Shown here: positions 26,211 to 39,757 of the stretch, in pieces
Numbering within the stretch: position 1 is the stretch's first letter
How the letters are laid out: each line of letters opens with the position of its first letter
Assembly (NCBI GenBank): GCA_013398055.1
Contig: VZRS01006725.1
Span: forward strand, 1 to 64,000
Direction: 5' to 3'
From: Ifrita kowaldi
Lineage: Eukaryota > Chordata > Aves > Passeriformes > Cinclosomatidae
Length of the DNA stretch: 64,000 nucleotides
Translations under genes and position numbers: made by a program
Notes under the pieces: generated by a model
Database searches by the model: none
What the model was told of the DNA's origin: nothing
Seen by the model: only the letters and a program-made list of their open reading frames with translations

Positions 26211-29200
26211 CCCAAAACCAGAATGAAAACCCTGCTATGGCACCTGGCTGCCATTGAACAATAATTTGCTTTGTAATCGGGGGGGAGGCTCGTTTAGCCT
26301 TTGAAATGCTGTGGCGCAGACTCGTAAGTTTTCATTCTGATACATTTTGGATGAAGGGAGTAAAAAGTGAATATAATAGCTGTCAGCAGGATAATTTTCC
26401 AAACATCTCAGACTGGTAAATACCACTAATTTCTCCTAAAGGGAAAGTTAAAGGAAGTTTGGATAGTAAACAGTTATGCACAGAAGCTCTCGTGCCTGGC
26501 CAGACAGCGCTGATGCTGCTGCAAAAGGGGTGGGACAGAGCCTGGGATGATGCACCACCAGCCATGAGGCAAAACCTGATCTAAACAGTAAAATTCCACT
26601 TCTCTGTAGAAAAATATTGTGCCAGAAGGAAAGCGTTCATACAGGCTCCTTCAGTAATGCAAGCATTTAACATTTATCAAGAAGGGAAAATGTTATAAGG
26701 CTGCTGAATCAAGCAATGTGGGGGTATGTTTGGAGTGGAAAGGGAAGGCTTTTCCCTTAGGAACGTCACCTAAAATACAAATGTGAAGCATCATCACTGT
26801 TTTGCTTCAAGCTGAGATATTTTAGGCATGAGGAGCTGATGTACAACAGAGAGTGGCAACTGTGCTTTTTAAATAATAAATACATTTACTATAGCTGATT
26901 TTATTGTCATAAGGAGAAATGGTTTATGTATTTCCAGGACATGCCAACCAACCATGAGCTCCCCAGGTTTGTCTGGAGGAGAGGCACCCCCATCTGTATG
27001 GTATATCATCTTTTCTTCTTATGCTGCATGACTGGGAATACACAACTGATATTTGTCAAACAGCATCCATTCACAACACTTATTAAATATCTGCAATTTC
27101 AGCACCACCAGATGTACGTTTAAAAAAAAAACAACTCTTGTTTTTAAGATATTCCTTCTGTGCTCCTGGCAAATGGCAAATATATGCTCCTCGAGAGCAG
27201 TAAGATATGGAAACCTAATAGGAGATTGTGGAAATGGATAATGACTTCTGCCAAATGATATTATGCATTATTATTATTTTAATCATTTGCTATCACTGAG
27301 AAAGATCCCACTAGGTTATTCCTGATGCCGTGCTTAGGAAAGTAAAAGAGATAAAGAGATAAAGCTGTGCACTTTACTTCACAACACTTGCTCGATGAAG
27401 TTGAAAATTTCATAAATAAGTTGCATTGAGATCTAATATAAAAAAAATAAGAAAATGAGTTCTCTCCTTTGGCAATTTTCATGTGGGTTTTTGAACAGGT
27501 GTTGTGTGAATGCCATAAACTATGGAATTAATCCAAAGTTATTAATGGTAGGACTGATTCTCTCTGCCATCCCTTGGTAGTACTGGAGAGGCACTTAGCT
27601 GTCCAAATCTCAACAATTTCAGTAACTGGACCTTCAGGACTAGAGACGTAGAATAAATTCATGATGAAGCACGTGCTAATGGATATTTGGCAGATGAGAT
27701 TAAGTTGTCCACCATCTCAGAAAATCACATTATATTAAACAAAGGTAATTTTATTGTGTTACTCAGAGCTATGGAGTATATCTACCTTGGGATAAACTGA
27801 TGAAGGAAGTACTTTGAACTGGATAATATGCCACATGGTCTGGACACAAATTTCAGCACAGGAGTTTGAAACAGTTGGAACCAGATATTATTCCTCTTTT
27901 TTTTTTTTCTACTTTTCATACTTTTTCTGAGCACTGACCATGAACATTCTTTTTTTTTGGCCAAGGAGTTTCTACTCCACTCGTTGGAAACAAATTTCAT
28001 CTCTCCCTACATGTGGGTACAGCAGGTTGGCAGGTAAGGAAGTTGGCCTGTTTTATAGAAACATCTTAATTTATTGGGTAATAAAATAATTTGGAAGTTT
28101 CATTTGAAAGAAACACTTTTTATTTTTGTCTCAAAATTGTCCTTTAAACAGACTTCGAAAGGTGATGAGTTCTTTTCTGTTCTAATAACTTTTATGAGCC
28201 TATTTTTATGAGAAGCAAACCTTGCAATCAGCATTAAGATTTCCCATTTATGCCTTCGCTAAAGCATGTCCAGTTAACTGCAAAATGTCACTTGTCCTGA
28301 GCAGATGTCTGGGTACCAAAAACTGGTGTTGAGCTGCCCTTTAGCAGAGTTGCATCAGTTCATTGCATTTCACCTGGCGTGGGCCAGCACCACCTCTCAA
28401 GCGTTTTGCAGGAAAAAAAATTATCAGAATTTCTTCACAATAGGTGGAAGATGGAGTTTAGTGCAGACCAAGGTCATGGTTTCCAGGTTTAGGACTTTGC
28501 GTTTTGCTCGTCTCATTTATTGTTGCTCTTCTGAGGCAGGGTCTTCACACTGATCCGTTTTTATGTGGGTTTTAATACCTCCCAATTTATGTGTTAAAGC
28601 CACGCCAAATCATCTGGAATGCCAGGCAGCAATTTCCATCCGTGACACTTGGTATGCAAATATCCACATTACAGCTCACACATGGAGAACTTTTCCTACA
28701 GCTGTTGGAGATGCACATTCAGAAAGTCTTTAATAATGAAACCAGCATTGCACTGCAGTAATGAAAAATTCCTTCAGGGATGTTTTCTCCAGCAGGGACA
28801 GTGTGTAATGCAATCTCCTGAATTCAGACAGGGTGGGTTTTTTTGTTCTGGTTTTTTTTTAATCTTTGGTCTTTATTCTCTTTTCGATCCTCTCAAATAC
28901 TTTCTCCCTTTTTTCTGCTCCTGTGTCAGCTGCTGCCTGGCAACTTTTCTCTGTGTGGTGGGACAGGGCAGGGCACCCAATCGCCTTTGGACTGGCTGCC
29001 AGCACCATCCCCTAGCAACCAGGCCAGGCACAGTGATGCTCTGCAAAAGGCTGCACACCAGCTAGCAACCTTTGTCCCCACTGCCCCTGTCACATTGGGC
29101 ACTGGGGGAGTCACTGATGCCACCATCCCTGCCTACCCACACAACCACTCGAAGGCCATGGCTGGCACACAATAAACAAGAGCACAACCCAAGTTTCAGT

Positions 29201-30925
29201 GATACAGTCGAGGCGGTTTCACAGCGACTACTGCCAGAATTACCTTTTGGTGATACTTAATATTCTTGTGTTGTATTATGCCAGCGAGTATGAATGATTG
29301 GTTCTACTTTGTTTAATTTATCTCAATAAGAGATTTCATAATATTCTATAGCTTGATGAATTAATTTATTTAACTTGTCAGTGTTAATAACTCTGATTAC
29401 GAGGAAGTAGTTATAAAGTACCGTAGGTGCGAACAGATCTCCAACAGCAGTTTTAACTTTGAATTTACTTCTGACAAGTACTTCACTCTGGTCTCCTATT
29501 AACTTCCTTTTTTGGCTGTAGCAAGGAAAAGAGATTCCTCAATTCCTTTCTGTCGCTCTCCTCTGTATCTGCTCTTTGTGTGACTCCCCAGAGCTCCTGG
29601 TTTGTTTTTTTCAAATGGGACTGAGTGAAGACTTCAATAAATATTTGACAAGCCAGTCTGGTTCCTGATCTGTGTACCTGCCACTGGTGCTGCGGGTCTC
29701 GACATTCAGACACCACACAGAAATCTGAACACAGTTGTGTGCATTCAACCAACAACAGGGAGGCTGGAAATGCAGAAACTGCTTCCAACTAAAATTGCCA
29801 TTCCCTTTTTTTACTCAAGTCTGAGGCTAAGGAAAAACCTGTCATACAGCAGGTGATGGCTTGGAGCATCTGAATTATAATATTTGTATAGATACTGCCT
29901 TTGATTATGGTCATTTCAGCAAACATTTTTTGGTTTATTCATAGAAAATACACATTAAAACTTCTGTACAGTTCTTGGTGCAGCCTTTTTTTGGATGTGG
30001 AAAGGAGATATGAGAGTGGCAGTTACTTCTGTGTATTTTTACTGTACTGTTGAGGTCATCCCATTCATCATATAGAGATGTACCATCCTTCCATCACTTC
30101 ATAGCCATTGATGTTTAATGGAAATGAGGCTGAGGGGAATGATTTATCAAAGGTCAACTTTTATTTGTTCAACAGCCTGTATTTTAAAACCAGTCTTCTA
30201 TGAGAATTCTTGCCTCATGGCCTTATCTTACAGCAAGTTACATTTTTTGGCAATTTGAAAAATAATTACTTATCAGTAATTGTGTTTTTAGTAATAATTC
30301 TCACTGCATACTCCATATCAACACTTTATGTCCCGTAAACAAGAAGGCCATTGACTTTTATTATAAATATAATTTAAATATTTTAATAAGTTTATGTGCA
30401 GATGTGATCAGCAGTATTGAAAGCAAGATCAATCAGTTCTTCAAAGCCTCTCATAAATGTTAATGTTTAAAATGGGCACTAAATGGCACCATATCATTAA
30501 AGGAAATTATTCACGGAGAGTAGTGAGGACTGTTGTTAAATAAGTATGGAATACGAATGAAAAGGAGCAAATTAGATGGTTGAAAAGCAGGGTTTTAGCT
30601 GAGGTGCTTTTGTGAGGAGGCACGAAAGGGCAGCACACCAATTACGAGATAATGTTTGGGGGAAAAGCATGACCACTTGTAACCCTGCAGACCTTGAAAG
30701 TTTCGCAGAAGATGCGAGCAGTCAAGATGAAAGAAGACTGTTCTGCAAAGAGAGTTCCATACCCTGAGGATGCTGGGACAGCGTGTACGCTGTGAATATG
30801 TGTGTCTTTATACCATGTGACAGTCCTGGCACGGGGGAAATGTCACCGATTTAAAGAGGAGTTCCTTAAAACTTGGAATTCCCTTGTTTTTCTTCACACG
30901 TTTTTCTCACTTTCCTCTAGCGTCT
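26211..30925. other. Non-coding stretch without recognised gene
   Basis: AT-rich DNA with short frames only. A GC-richer patch at about 28900-29160 carries overlapping frames on both strands without recognisable domains. Segments near 29260-29440 and 30360-30560 are free of simple repeats and rich in ATTA cores. They could be conserved non-coding DNA, but this cannot be shown here. Confidence 0.4.
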
Positions 30926-30963
30926 ACATGTTTTCGTATTTGAAACGCAAATACGAAAATGTT
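30926..30963. repeat. Hairpin: 12-bp perfect stem with 4-bp extension
   Basis: TTTTCGTATTTG at 30931-30942 pairs perfectly with CAAATACGAAAA at 30948-30959 around the five-base loop AAACG. Beyond one bulged G at 30930, ACAT at 30926-30929 pairs with ATGT at 30960-30963. Two CpGs sit in the stem, unusual for this AT-rich area. An AATAAA hexamer follows at 30969-30974. It is shorter than an animal pre-miRNA hairpin. Its function is unknown. Confidence 0.6.
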
Positions 30964-32004
30964 GCTTAAATAAAGCCACAATTAACGCCTAAGAGCCATA
31001 TAGATGGCTCGGGGGGGCTTGAGGCAGGACACAGAGCAATCTCTTCCATAAACCCGGTGGAATGATGTTCCAGTGTGACATTCAGCATGACTTCATTTTG
31101 GTTATAAAAGCAACCGACTTCCAAGAGCATGGACACTGCCAGATTTTTTCATCTTTATTCAGACCTATTTCTGTATTAGCAAAGGTTTTCTACTCTGGGA
31201 TCCATAATTCTGCTCAGTTATGGCTGTGTAAATACTAATTGACTGTGGGGGAATTACACATGCTTTAAAGGCAGTAGATGAATGCAGAATTTGATCCAAC
31301 TGGATTTCCCCCTTTGGCTGTAAATTGTTTGCTGTCAACAAGCAAACCTGCACCCCTCTGCGAGTCCTGCCAGTCCCAGACCTCAGAGGTGACTCTGGAA
31401 CCCAGACTCGGCTCTTCAGTTCTTGGGCAACTGAACTTCCCCAAGTTCAACAGAAATAATTAAATATTTGACATTTTCTGAAGTCTGAAGGACTTTTCTG
31501 TCCTTCAGCATTGCTTGGTCTGTTTGGTCCCGGAAGCCTCTTGGTCGTAGTGCTTCATATAAAAGGTATTTAGGTTCTGTGCTGTGGTTATAAACACGAA
31601 GGTGAAAGAGCTGAGGCTTTACCCTTGGAATGTAAAGGTCTCAGCCATCAATATTAGCACCCGGCTGTCTTTGAGGAAAATTAATATCTGAGGATGATGT
31701 AGAAGCTTTATCACCTTTTACCTAATAAAGGGTCTGGGTTTTTTCTAAAAAAATAACAACTGTGTAAGATGTGATAAACTGTAGTTTTGGTGTGGGGCCA
31801 TTTCAAGGTAATACCCCTATACAAAGTCGCATAAAGTCTAAACAGGCAATACCTGCTGTGAGCGCAGACCTGCCTGAAGACAAAGAGCTACACTTAGAGA
31901 AGATTGAGTGGTCATTGGCGTTTTGAGATGGCATTGTGCTGTTGAAGTAGCGTGAGCCCCTCCTTTCATTGCCTGTGAATTACTTAAAAATAAAGCCCTA
32001 TTCA
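30964..32004. other. Non-coding stretch, nothing recognised
   Basis: No gene or named repeat was recognised between the hairpin and the next CR1 fragment. Confidence 0.4.
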
Positions 32005-32125
32005 GGGACAGGTTGGCCGACGCTTGGAACCAACTGATCTACTGGAAAGTGTCCTTGCCCATGGCGGAGGATTGGAACTGGATGGGCTTTGGTGTTTAAC
32101 ACAAACCACCCCGTGATTCTGTGAA
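32005..32125 (+). mobile_element. CR1 LINE 3' end fragment, sense
   Basis: GGACAGGTTGGCCGACGCTTGG, CTACTGGAAAGTGTCC, TTGCCCATGGCGGAGGATTGG, AACTGGATGGGCTTTGG and the terminal GTGATTCTGTGAAA follow the order of the avian CR1 3' UTR in sense orientation. It is diverged, about 120 bp and 5'-truncated. It ends only about 35 bp before the rise in CpG density that starts the CpG island. Confidence 0.88.
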
Positions 32126-32371
32126 ACATCGCTGACCGAAGCCAAATTTACCTGAGTAGCTTTGGACGTCGACTTCGCGTTCACAGCCTGCGGCCGCGCG
32201 CCCCCTTCCCTCAGCATCGCCATCCCCGCGGGTTCACACGGCAACACGGCTTGTGGGGGGTTCAATTTTTTTCTTTAAAAAATACCCATTTATATATATA
32301 TTTCTTTTTGCTAACTCACTCCCCCTCCCTCAGCCTCACTCGTCTTTGCGAATTAAAAAAAAAAAACAAAC

Positions 32372-32390
32372 NNNNNNNNNNNNNNNNNNN
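32372..32390. other. Assembly gap of 19 N inside the CpG island
   Basis: Nineteen Ns follow an A-run (A12, then CAAAC) and precede the CpG-dense part CGGAACTTCC. The gap lies where a transcription start could be, so the promoter is incompletely represented. Confidence 0.95.
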
Positions 32391-32479
32391 CGGAACTTCC
32401 CGTCGCTTCTGCTCGGGAAGTTTTGCTCCCTTGCGCCTTGCGCGGACGGGCGCGGCCGCGGAGCGCTCCCCTCTCCGCC

Positions 32480-32505
32480 CTCCATCACCGCGCTCCATCA
32501 CCGCG
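32480..32505. repeat. 13-bp perfect tandem duplication in CpG island
   Basis: The unit CTCCATCACCGCG occurs twice without a spacer (32480-32492 and 32493-32505), next to a GC box. It is a short duplication inside the candidate promoter. Confidence 0.9.
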
Positions 32506-35318
32506 CTCCCGCACGCCTGGGCTGCGGGCGCACCGCGCTGGGCTGGGGGCGAACCTGCGGCGGCGGCGAACACACGGGGACGAGGAGCGGGATGATGTCC
32601 CCGATGGTCCCGATGTCCTCACCGGGCACGACTCGCGGGGTGCGATCCGCCGCGGGTGGGGGAACAGCCGCTGCGGCCGGCGACCCCCCGGTCCCGGCCG
32701 GGGCTCCCTGAGCCTGCCCCGCGGCCGGCGGCGATGTGCCGCAGGAACGGCGAGCGCCCGCCGCTTCCCACAGCCTTCCAAAAGTTCCCTCGTCAATGTC
32801 CCCGAGTTGCCGCTCGCTCAGTGTTTGAACTTGGATTTGGGCACGGGGGCTCGGGGTCCCGCAGCCGCGGGGTGGGCGATCACGGAACTTCCAACTCTGT
32901 TCTCCGCCTCAGAGAAGTCCCTCATCCAAAAGGGTGACGGTTCCGACCGGGGCTCGGGGTTTCGTCTCGCTTATTGCACAGTCACCAAACCGCTCTCATT
33001 TTCCTGCGAGATGTTTGAATTGGATATTTTCTAAGTATAGCCCAGGTCCGCCTTCTGTGTGGCTCAGGTGCGGGAACGGCGGTGTGCTGCTCTGACTCAG
33101 GTTTTCTTACTGCTGTAGAAAAAACCCTCCTCACCAGAAAATTGTCAGTCGGCTTGTTGTAGCCCTTCAGCTTCCAAACTGCGTGGTCTCATGAATGAGA
33201 TGCCCTGGGTGATGTTGTACGCAGTCTGCGAGGGTTTAGTTAGATTTCAGTAGAAATGTAACTCTGTAAAGCCTTGAATTCTCACTGTTAGACATCCAGC
33301 TCCTCTCCATCACGTACACACTACCTACTAAATTGTTTACTAACTGCTTATAACTCGTTTGGGTGAGTGCAGATGCCTCTGCACAGTCGGTCCGGGGTAT
33401 AGATTTCTGCTTCAGTCGAACTACCAAACCCCTCCCGTCCCTTTCCCACGTAGCTATCAGAATTACATAGGTGATTCATGCTGCGAAAATGAGAACTACC
33501 TATCAACGAGAAAAGTATTGCTGCAGCATCACAAACTTGCATGTTTAAAACACTGCATCACAAGGTGCAGGGATATTGCAAGCAAATGAGGATGGCATTC
33601 CATAGAACAGAACTTGAGCAGCCAGAGAGGAAAGGTTCTTAGGGAATCTTTTCAGTTTTATGAAGGGTACATATGCTTTTGCTTTGGTTCACAAAGATTC
33701 GTGGTCGTGGTAGTGCTTGTTTGATGGAAAATATTTCAAGGACTTTCCACGGTATTCACAGAATGGTCAGATTAGATTTCAGCAGCTGTAGCTTGCATCA
33801 GATCTTATGAATAAAATTCAAACTTCCAAACATTTTGTGGAATTGTTCTGGAAATTGATTTGTCGCTCTGTATTCCTTCATAGTGGTGAGCAAGTGCCAA
33901 TTATGCATGAATATTAATTTCTGGTGTTTAAATTTTCCTTAATTTTACCTTTGGAGTTTTTTTTCCATAGTTACCTTCCTCTGATTTAGTGTTTCACCAA
34001 AAAAGGAAAAAAAAAAGTGCTGTCAGCTTATATTAAAATCAATCCCATCTTAAAAGGCAGCATCCTTGTAAATCATACCAGCCCCAAAAGTGGGATAAAT
34101 CAAATTTACTTAGAATCAACTAACTCATCATATCATAATGTCATGTCTTATCAAAACCCAGCACTGCACAAATTAGGACTTAAAAGGCATTTTGTTTAAA
34201 AAAAGTCAAGTGGTCTCAACCTAAAAGGGATTCGGGATGAGGCATCCAGAAAGGGAATTACATTTGCACATCAGATAAACTTTATGATACAGTGCAAAAA
34301 TTATTGACCATACCGAGCTGATTTTCCTTTACTGGAGAAAATTCTGAGTCACTGGAGCATGCTAAGCTTAATGTATGTGAAAGGCACTGAAATTTGGAAT
34401 GCACTGAGGCTCGCCATAGGTAATAAGAGAATTGGGAAAATGTCATGGGTTGTGTTAATAGCAGTGTTGTGGTAGCCATGGTAATATAAAATATTAGTGA
34501 GGTGCTGTAGGGAGAGGTAACACTTTTTGTAAGACCGGTGGGCAACATCAGGAGGGAAAAAGGAGGTGGGGGGGAACCCCACCAAAGTTTGAATTACCTA
34601 AACCCTTTTCTCTGGGTTCCAAATACAGTTAAATTCTTCCAGTCCTATCAGGTCTGTCCTCAGCCAGGTTACAGCTCCTCTAATTTCATGTATATAAAAA
34701 AGAAATTGTGAAGAAAAAATGATATGGAGAGAGGGAGCTGGAAATGAGATGAAAAAGGGAAGTGAGCAGAAGGGAATCCAGCCAGGAGAGTGTGGTAGGA
34801 TAAGGGGTAAGTCCTGCTACAGCTGAGGTTGTGCCACTGAAGCCACGAAGAGGCGATTTCCTTTCCTTCTGCTTCAGTCAGTGCTTCCTGAGGAAATGGA
34901 TGGACCCAGATTCCTTGCAACACTTGCAACTCCTTCACAGTATAGCTGCAATAAACGAATTTCAGGAGCCTGAGAAAAACATTGCAAACAGTTTAGGAAG
35001 CTGAGAAGTCAACATCTGTTACCTGCTCTCCCTACAGACGCTCAGGGGAACTTCACAGGTCCCATCGGTGCTCTGTGGTTCTGGTGGGCGTTTCCTTCCC
35101 ACAGCTCTTCCCAGCCTTGGAGCTTCATCCTGCTCCCTGCCTAGGCTCCTACACCCTTTTTCATCCTTGATTTTTGTGTCTGCTGCCGTGAATGTCATTA
35201 CATGGATGCTAATTGGTGTGATTACCTAGAGGTGATCGAGATTGCAGAGATGCCCCGGATAATGGGAGCTTGGCTGGATAATCTCGGTGTTGTCAGTGGG
35301 ATGTGTATCCACACCAGT

Positions 35319-35347
35319 ATTAATGAGTTGCATTGCTCATTATTAAT
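35319..35347. repeat. Imperfect hairpin with paired ATTAAT cores
   Basis: AATGAG at 35322-35327 pairs with CTCATT at 35336-35341 around the loop TTGCATTG, and both sides carry an ATTAAT core (35319-35324 and 35342-35347 as TATTAAT). It could be a paired homeodomain site or chance. It lies inside a repeat-free stretch. Confidence 0.4.
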
Positions 35348-38300
35348 CGACTTGCTGTCTGTGCTGAGGCTTGTTTGTGTTGGGTTTTGGTGGCACGTCA
35401 CTGCTGTCAGCAGCACTGAGCCTGTCTTCTTCCCTCTCTTCATGTGTGGTTTTAGCGTTTTGGAGCTCTCAGGCAGGTGCTGGAGTGGTGAAACAGCTTC
35501 TCAGCAAAGTCTGGCAGACGAGATGTTCCTGCAAAGGGAGAGTTTACATGGCATGGGAAAATGTTGTCATATAACTTAAAAATCAAGTTCATGAGTGATG
35601 GCATGTCACACATTATTTTTTTATATATTTTTTGCTAATTTAAAAACTGTTTTTAAGAAGGAACAACAAATCCTCATGAATTTTATTCCTCTCTGGAGTC
35701 ACAAAAACACTTCCAAAACTTCTGTCTTCATCCCACTTAGCAGGGAATTTATTGTTTTTGCAGTGTCCTTTGACTGTATTTAAGTGAAAGCTGGAAGCAA
35801 ATTACTTCGAAATGGAATTTTCAGGCTTAAGGTTAGGCTGGTGGGAGTTTGGATTACTCACCCCTGTAGCAGAAACACAAACTAGGTGAGATAAATTTGT
35901 CTCCTTGGTGCTGATGGCCTTCATTGCCTGGTAAGGTGCCACAGCAGGTGACACTGACTGCACCGGGAGGCTTTACAATACAGCTCTGTCGTTATTAGCA
36001 GCTTAATGCTGGAAACTGGGTGTACCAGCACTGCTGTACTTCACCAGACTGAGCTCCAGCTTGGCCATCTGTTGGAAAGTATTCTTAAAAAAACCTAAAA
36101 AAGCTGTTTCTGTGCTGTACTACAGAGGTGTATGTTCCTGCAGTTAAGTTTGTTATGGCTTGAACCTGGATAATAAATATTAGTATCTTACATGCAAAAG
36201 AGATGCTTCCAAGGTCACAGTGACTTTGCTGTTTATTTATTTACCCCAAAAAAACTATTACTTAAGAACATGGCTATCATTAGAGGCAAAATTACAGAGG
36301 AGGGTGAAAATATATCAAGGAGTTTGGGACAGTACTTGGCAGGATGTGTCATAAGGGTTAATTAAAGATGGAAATTGTAGGCGATGCCCACAAGCGCAGT
36401 TTCAGTGGCTGGTTGGGTTTGGAGGCACTCAGTGATGTCTGCCTGCCCTCAGCTGAGTGTGGGACTGCACACACAAAACCCCTGGCACTCCTGGAGCCTG
36501 AGCAGGCTCTGTGTGTGGGTTTCTGTGAACTGACGTGCATGTTCTCTCTTACCTGGGTTGTTCTTTTAAGGTCAGTGGTTTCTGAGAGCTGTAGTTTAGT
36601 GAAAATAAAGTGGTAGAAACACACAAACTATTTAAAGGGTAAGCTGCATTTCAAAGTTCAAAACTAGGTGTTTGATGTGAAAAGACTATGTGTAAACTTG
36701 TTCTGCAGCAAGCCTTTTACTAATTTATCACAGCAGTTCTGCTGGAGCTGTGGCAGGTTGAAGGAGCTGTCCTCCAAAGGCTTGGAGAGAAGCTCTCACT
36801 TCACACCGTGCTTCCTTTGAAGAGCTACGTGACGGCTGCTATGTAAATCTGAGCATATGCCATATCTTTGAGGTTCATATGGACCCCAATCTTTCTGCAT
36901 TTAAAGTGGCAAAACTCACATTGACTTCAGTTGGAATGCTGGAAGTGAGTGTTCCTCCAGCACCTTCTTGAAGGTCCTTTACTGGTTATTTGCAGTTGAA
37001 GAAATTGGGTTTCTCCATTTTGCTTTATTTAAGGGCTTATGCAATTGTAACTCGTGAATTTAGAATTACGGCTTTCTCTAGAAAGGCTGGCAATTTAGAT
37101 AATAGAACATTGGTTTTGTTACAGTAGCATATTTGGAATCCCAGTGTGTTGTTGCTTTTTCCTAGTTTTTATGTATTAATCTGTCCCTTAATAGTCTTGT
37201 TCTTCAAATGCAATTAAAAAAAAATTTGCTTAGAGAACTCATTTTAATTGCACTTCCTCACTACATTCTTAATGATGAACAGTGAAGATGAAAATAGCAG
37301 AACTTGGCTACTTTTATGCGAGTCATACAGACTATTGAGTCTGTATTTAATGTCAGTTTGGGCTAAGTGTAGACATTGCAGAACTAGGTCTTAAATTTGT
37401 AAGTCCAATTAAAAACTAATTGGGTTTTTTTTTAAATATAATTACTCAAATAATGACTTTGCACCTTCTGTCCAACCCACTAGTTTGTTTCTTAATTGAA
37501 CAAGTTGTATTTTTTTCCCCCTTAAATTATCTCTATCGAAGAGATGAGAATATTTGTAAACTTATCCCAGCTCGCTAGCCAGTTGTTGACCATAACAGGA
37601 CAAATTCCCAAGATGTACCAAAACACAGTGCTGCAAAGTGATACAAATCTTCATTTTTAAGCAGTTGGGAAAGTGAAATAACCAGGACTTGTTGCTCTGG
37701 AATCAGATGCCCAGCCCAGCCGAGGTCCTGCCAACGGGATTCCTTTGGTGAGGATGCTCCAGAGTCTCTGCAGAAGGGAAGGGCATTTTCCCGTGTGTGC
37801 CAGTCTGTGTGAGAGCAGGATTGGACCTCGGTAATGGAATTCCAATAAAACTCAGTCAGTGCCTTTTAATTAGATTTAATGGGAACTGGGAAGGATCATT
37901 AGAGATAAACACATGCTTTTGCCAGTAATACGTTCACTATGTTATTAATCTGATTTAATTTGCAAGATCCACATAGCAGGAGTAAGATTTTTCTCTGTAC
38001 CTGGAAAGTGTTATATGAGCCTATTATATTTTGTTGTTATATATGTCATTGCTTCCCAAGCAGTATGTAAATACAGAATTGAGGCTGGGCTCCATGTGTG
38101 GTGGTTATGAACCCTGCCAATCTGAGGGTAGGGCTGGACGCTGGAGAGAAGGCTGTTTGTCTCTTTAGAAACTGCATTTTTATTGACCATTCTGCCATAA
38201 ATTGCAATGGTGTATTAATAACAAAACACTGCAATATGCAGAGTGTGCTGCTAAGTAATAGGGCTTTTTAAAGATGATGTAATGCCAGTCTGGAAGTGAG

Positions 38301-39757
38301 GTACGCCTGGAGATTTTTATTTCCATGCAGTTAGAAATACAGCCTAATTCTCTGAGGCGGAAAAACAGATTACAGCATTACGAGTTCTAGATATGGTACG
38401 TTGCATCCTGAAATGCGCTTCCCAACCTGCCTGATGCTCCTAAAGACCTCTCCTGCTGCTTCCTGCTGAGTGATGAGGCCTTCCAGAGGAGCCAGACAGC
38501 TGAAACTCAGCTTCGCTTCAGAAACAAGGATGTACCTATTTCCTTTTCTTGGGAATATCCATGTATTTTGGGCTATCTATTGCCTGATTGTCTGTAGGAC
38601 ACCCCTTGGTAACTTTTGGGCATGGCATTCTTGAGTGACTTGCACTTCAAGTGCTAAAAGCTAAGCCTTCAGAATAATATCTATATTCCTCAAAGTTTTT
38701 GCTGCTGTAGAGCTCTGTTTTAACAGCAGTTCATAAGATTCACTCTTGTTTTTCCTCGAATGAGCAGAGAGAATGAAAAGGTGCAGTTTTGGTTTTTGCA
38801 GTGGTAGTTTGGGGTGAGGATGGACCGTGTACAAGACAAATGCTGATGCGATGCTCTGCCAATGCAGTGTTTTTATGTGAGGCGCTCTGTCTAGAAGATT
38901 GTTTTGTGAACACATGGACATGCTCCCACAAAAAATTCCCATGTGGCTTTCCTATAAAGCTTTATGATTGTAATTTACCTACCTGGAAGCTAATAGAAAT
39001 ACCTTGTCAGTGATATTTTTTAAAATACAATCTCGATATTGTCAAATAGTTTGGGCTGCTGCTTATAATGGCCTTAGAGGCTGTGATATGGTGTAGAACA
39101 CTTGGGTCTCCACCTCCCTTAACATGCAGGAAAGTATTTTTCCTCAAGATAAGTTCTTCTGAGTAATTCTAAGGCACTGAAAGTACAAAAAAGACACAAT
39201 TTCTCATACATCCCTCTTCAGTGTATCTTTTTTTTGGAGAAATGCTGCAGCTTTGTGTAGTCATAAACATGCAAGTTTGAAAAAGTTACACTAGTGCAAG
39301 AAGATCACGAAAAATCACAGCAATTTTCTACATGATAGGTAGATTTCCACAAAACACCTGCCTCTTTTTGCTTGCAAATACTGTGAAGATAAAAGAGGAG
39401 AGAGCAAAGTAAGTTCATTGCTGGTTGGATGCTCTTTTGCATATGCAAACACACACTGATTTACCCAAAGTATATTGGTATTTGTGTAAAGCTGTGTGCT
39501 TATGAAATCAAAGTGTGTCATTTGCCAATGAGACTTTTTCTTCTCTGGAGCAAAACATTTTTTATGTTTTGTAAACAAATAGATTTCACACCTTCATCAA
39601 CACCACTGAAGTCAATGGATTCTTTGTTTTGTCCTTGAAGTAACAGAATCAGGTTGCATGTAAGTGTAAAGGAACTTTGGACCATTTCATTAAAATTTCA
39701 CTGGAAATTCTGGACCTCTAGTTAAATTATACTGTCTGTATTGTCTTACGACTTTTA

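Larger units (their letters stand above)
32160..33080. promoter_or_regulatory. CpG island, candidate promoter and first exon
   Basis: This is the only strongly GC- and CpG-rich block in the window, with its densest part at 32391-32960. It has NotI sites (GCGGCCGC) at 32190-32197 and 32452-32459, a GC-box core CCGCCC at 32475-32480 and a TATA-like run TTTATATATATATTT near 32289-32303 just upstream of the densest part. Possible splice donors such as CTCAG|GTGCGG occur near 33067. Frames are open on both strands, which reflects GC content, and no product was recognised. Direction of transcription is not determined; exon-like segments downstream favour plus. A 19-N gap interrupts the island. Confidence 0.75.

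Noticed and set aside
32423..33034. 203-codon plus-strand frame in the CpG island
   Set aside because: Several frames on both strands are open here because GC-rich DNA has few stops. The Arg/Pro/Gly/Ala-rich translation looks like translated CpG island, not a protein.
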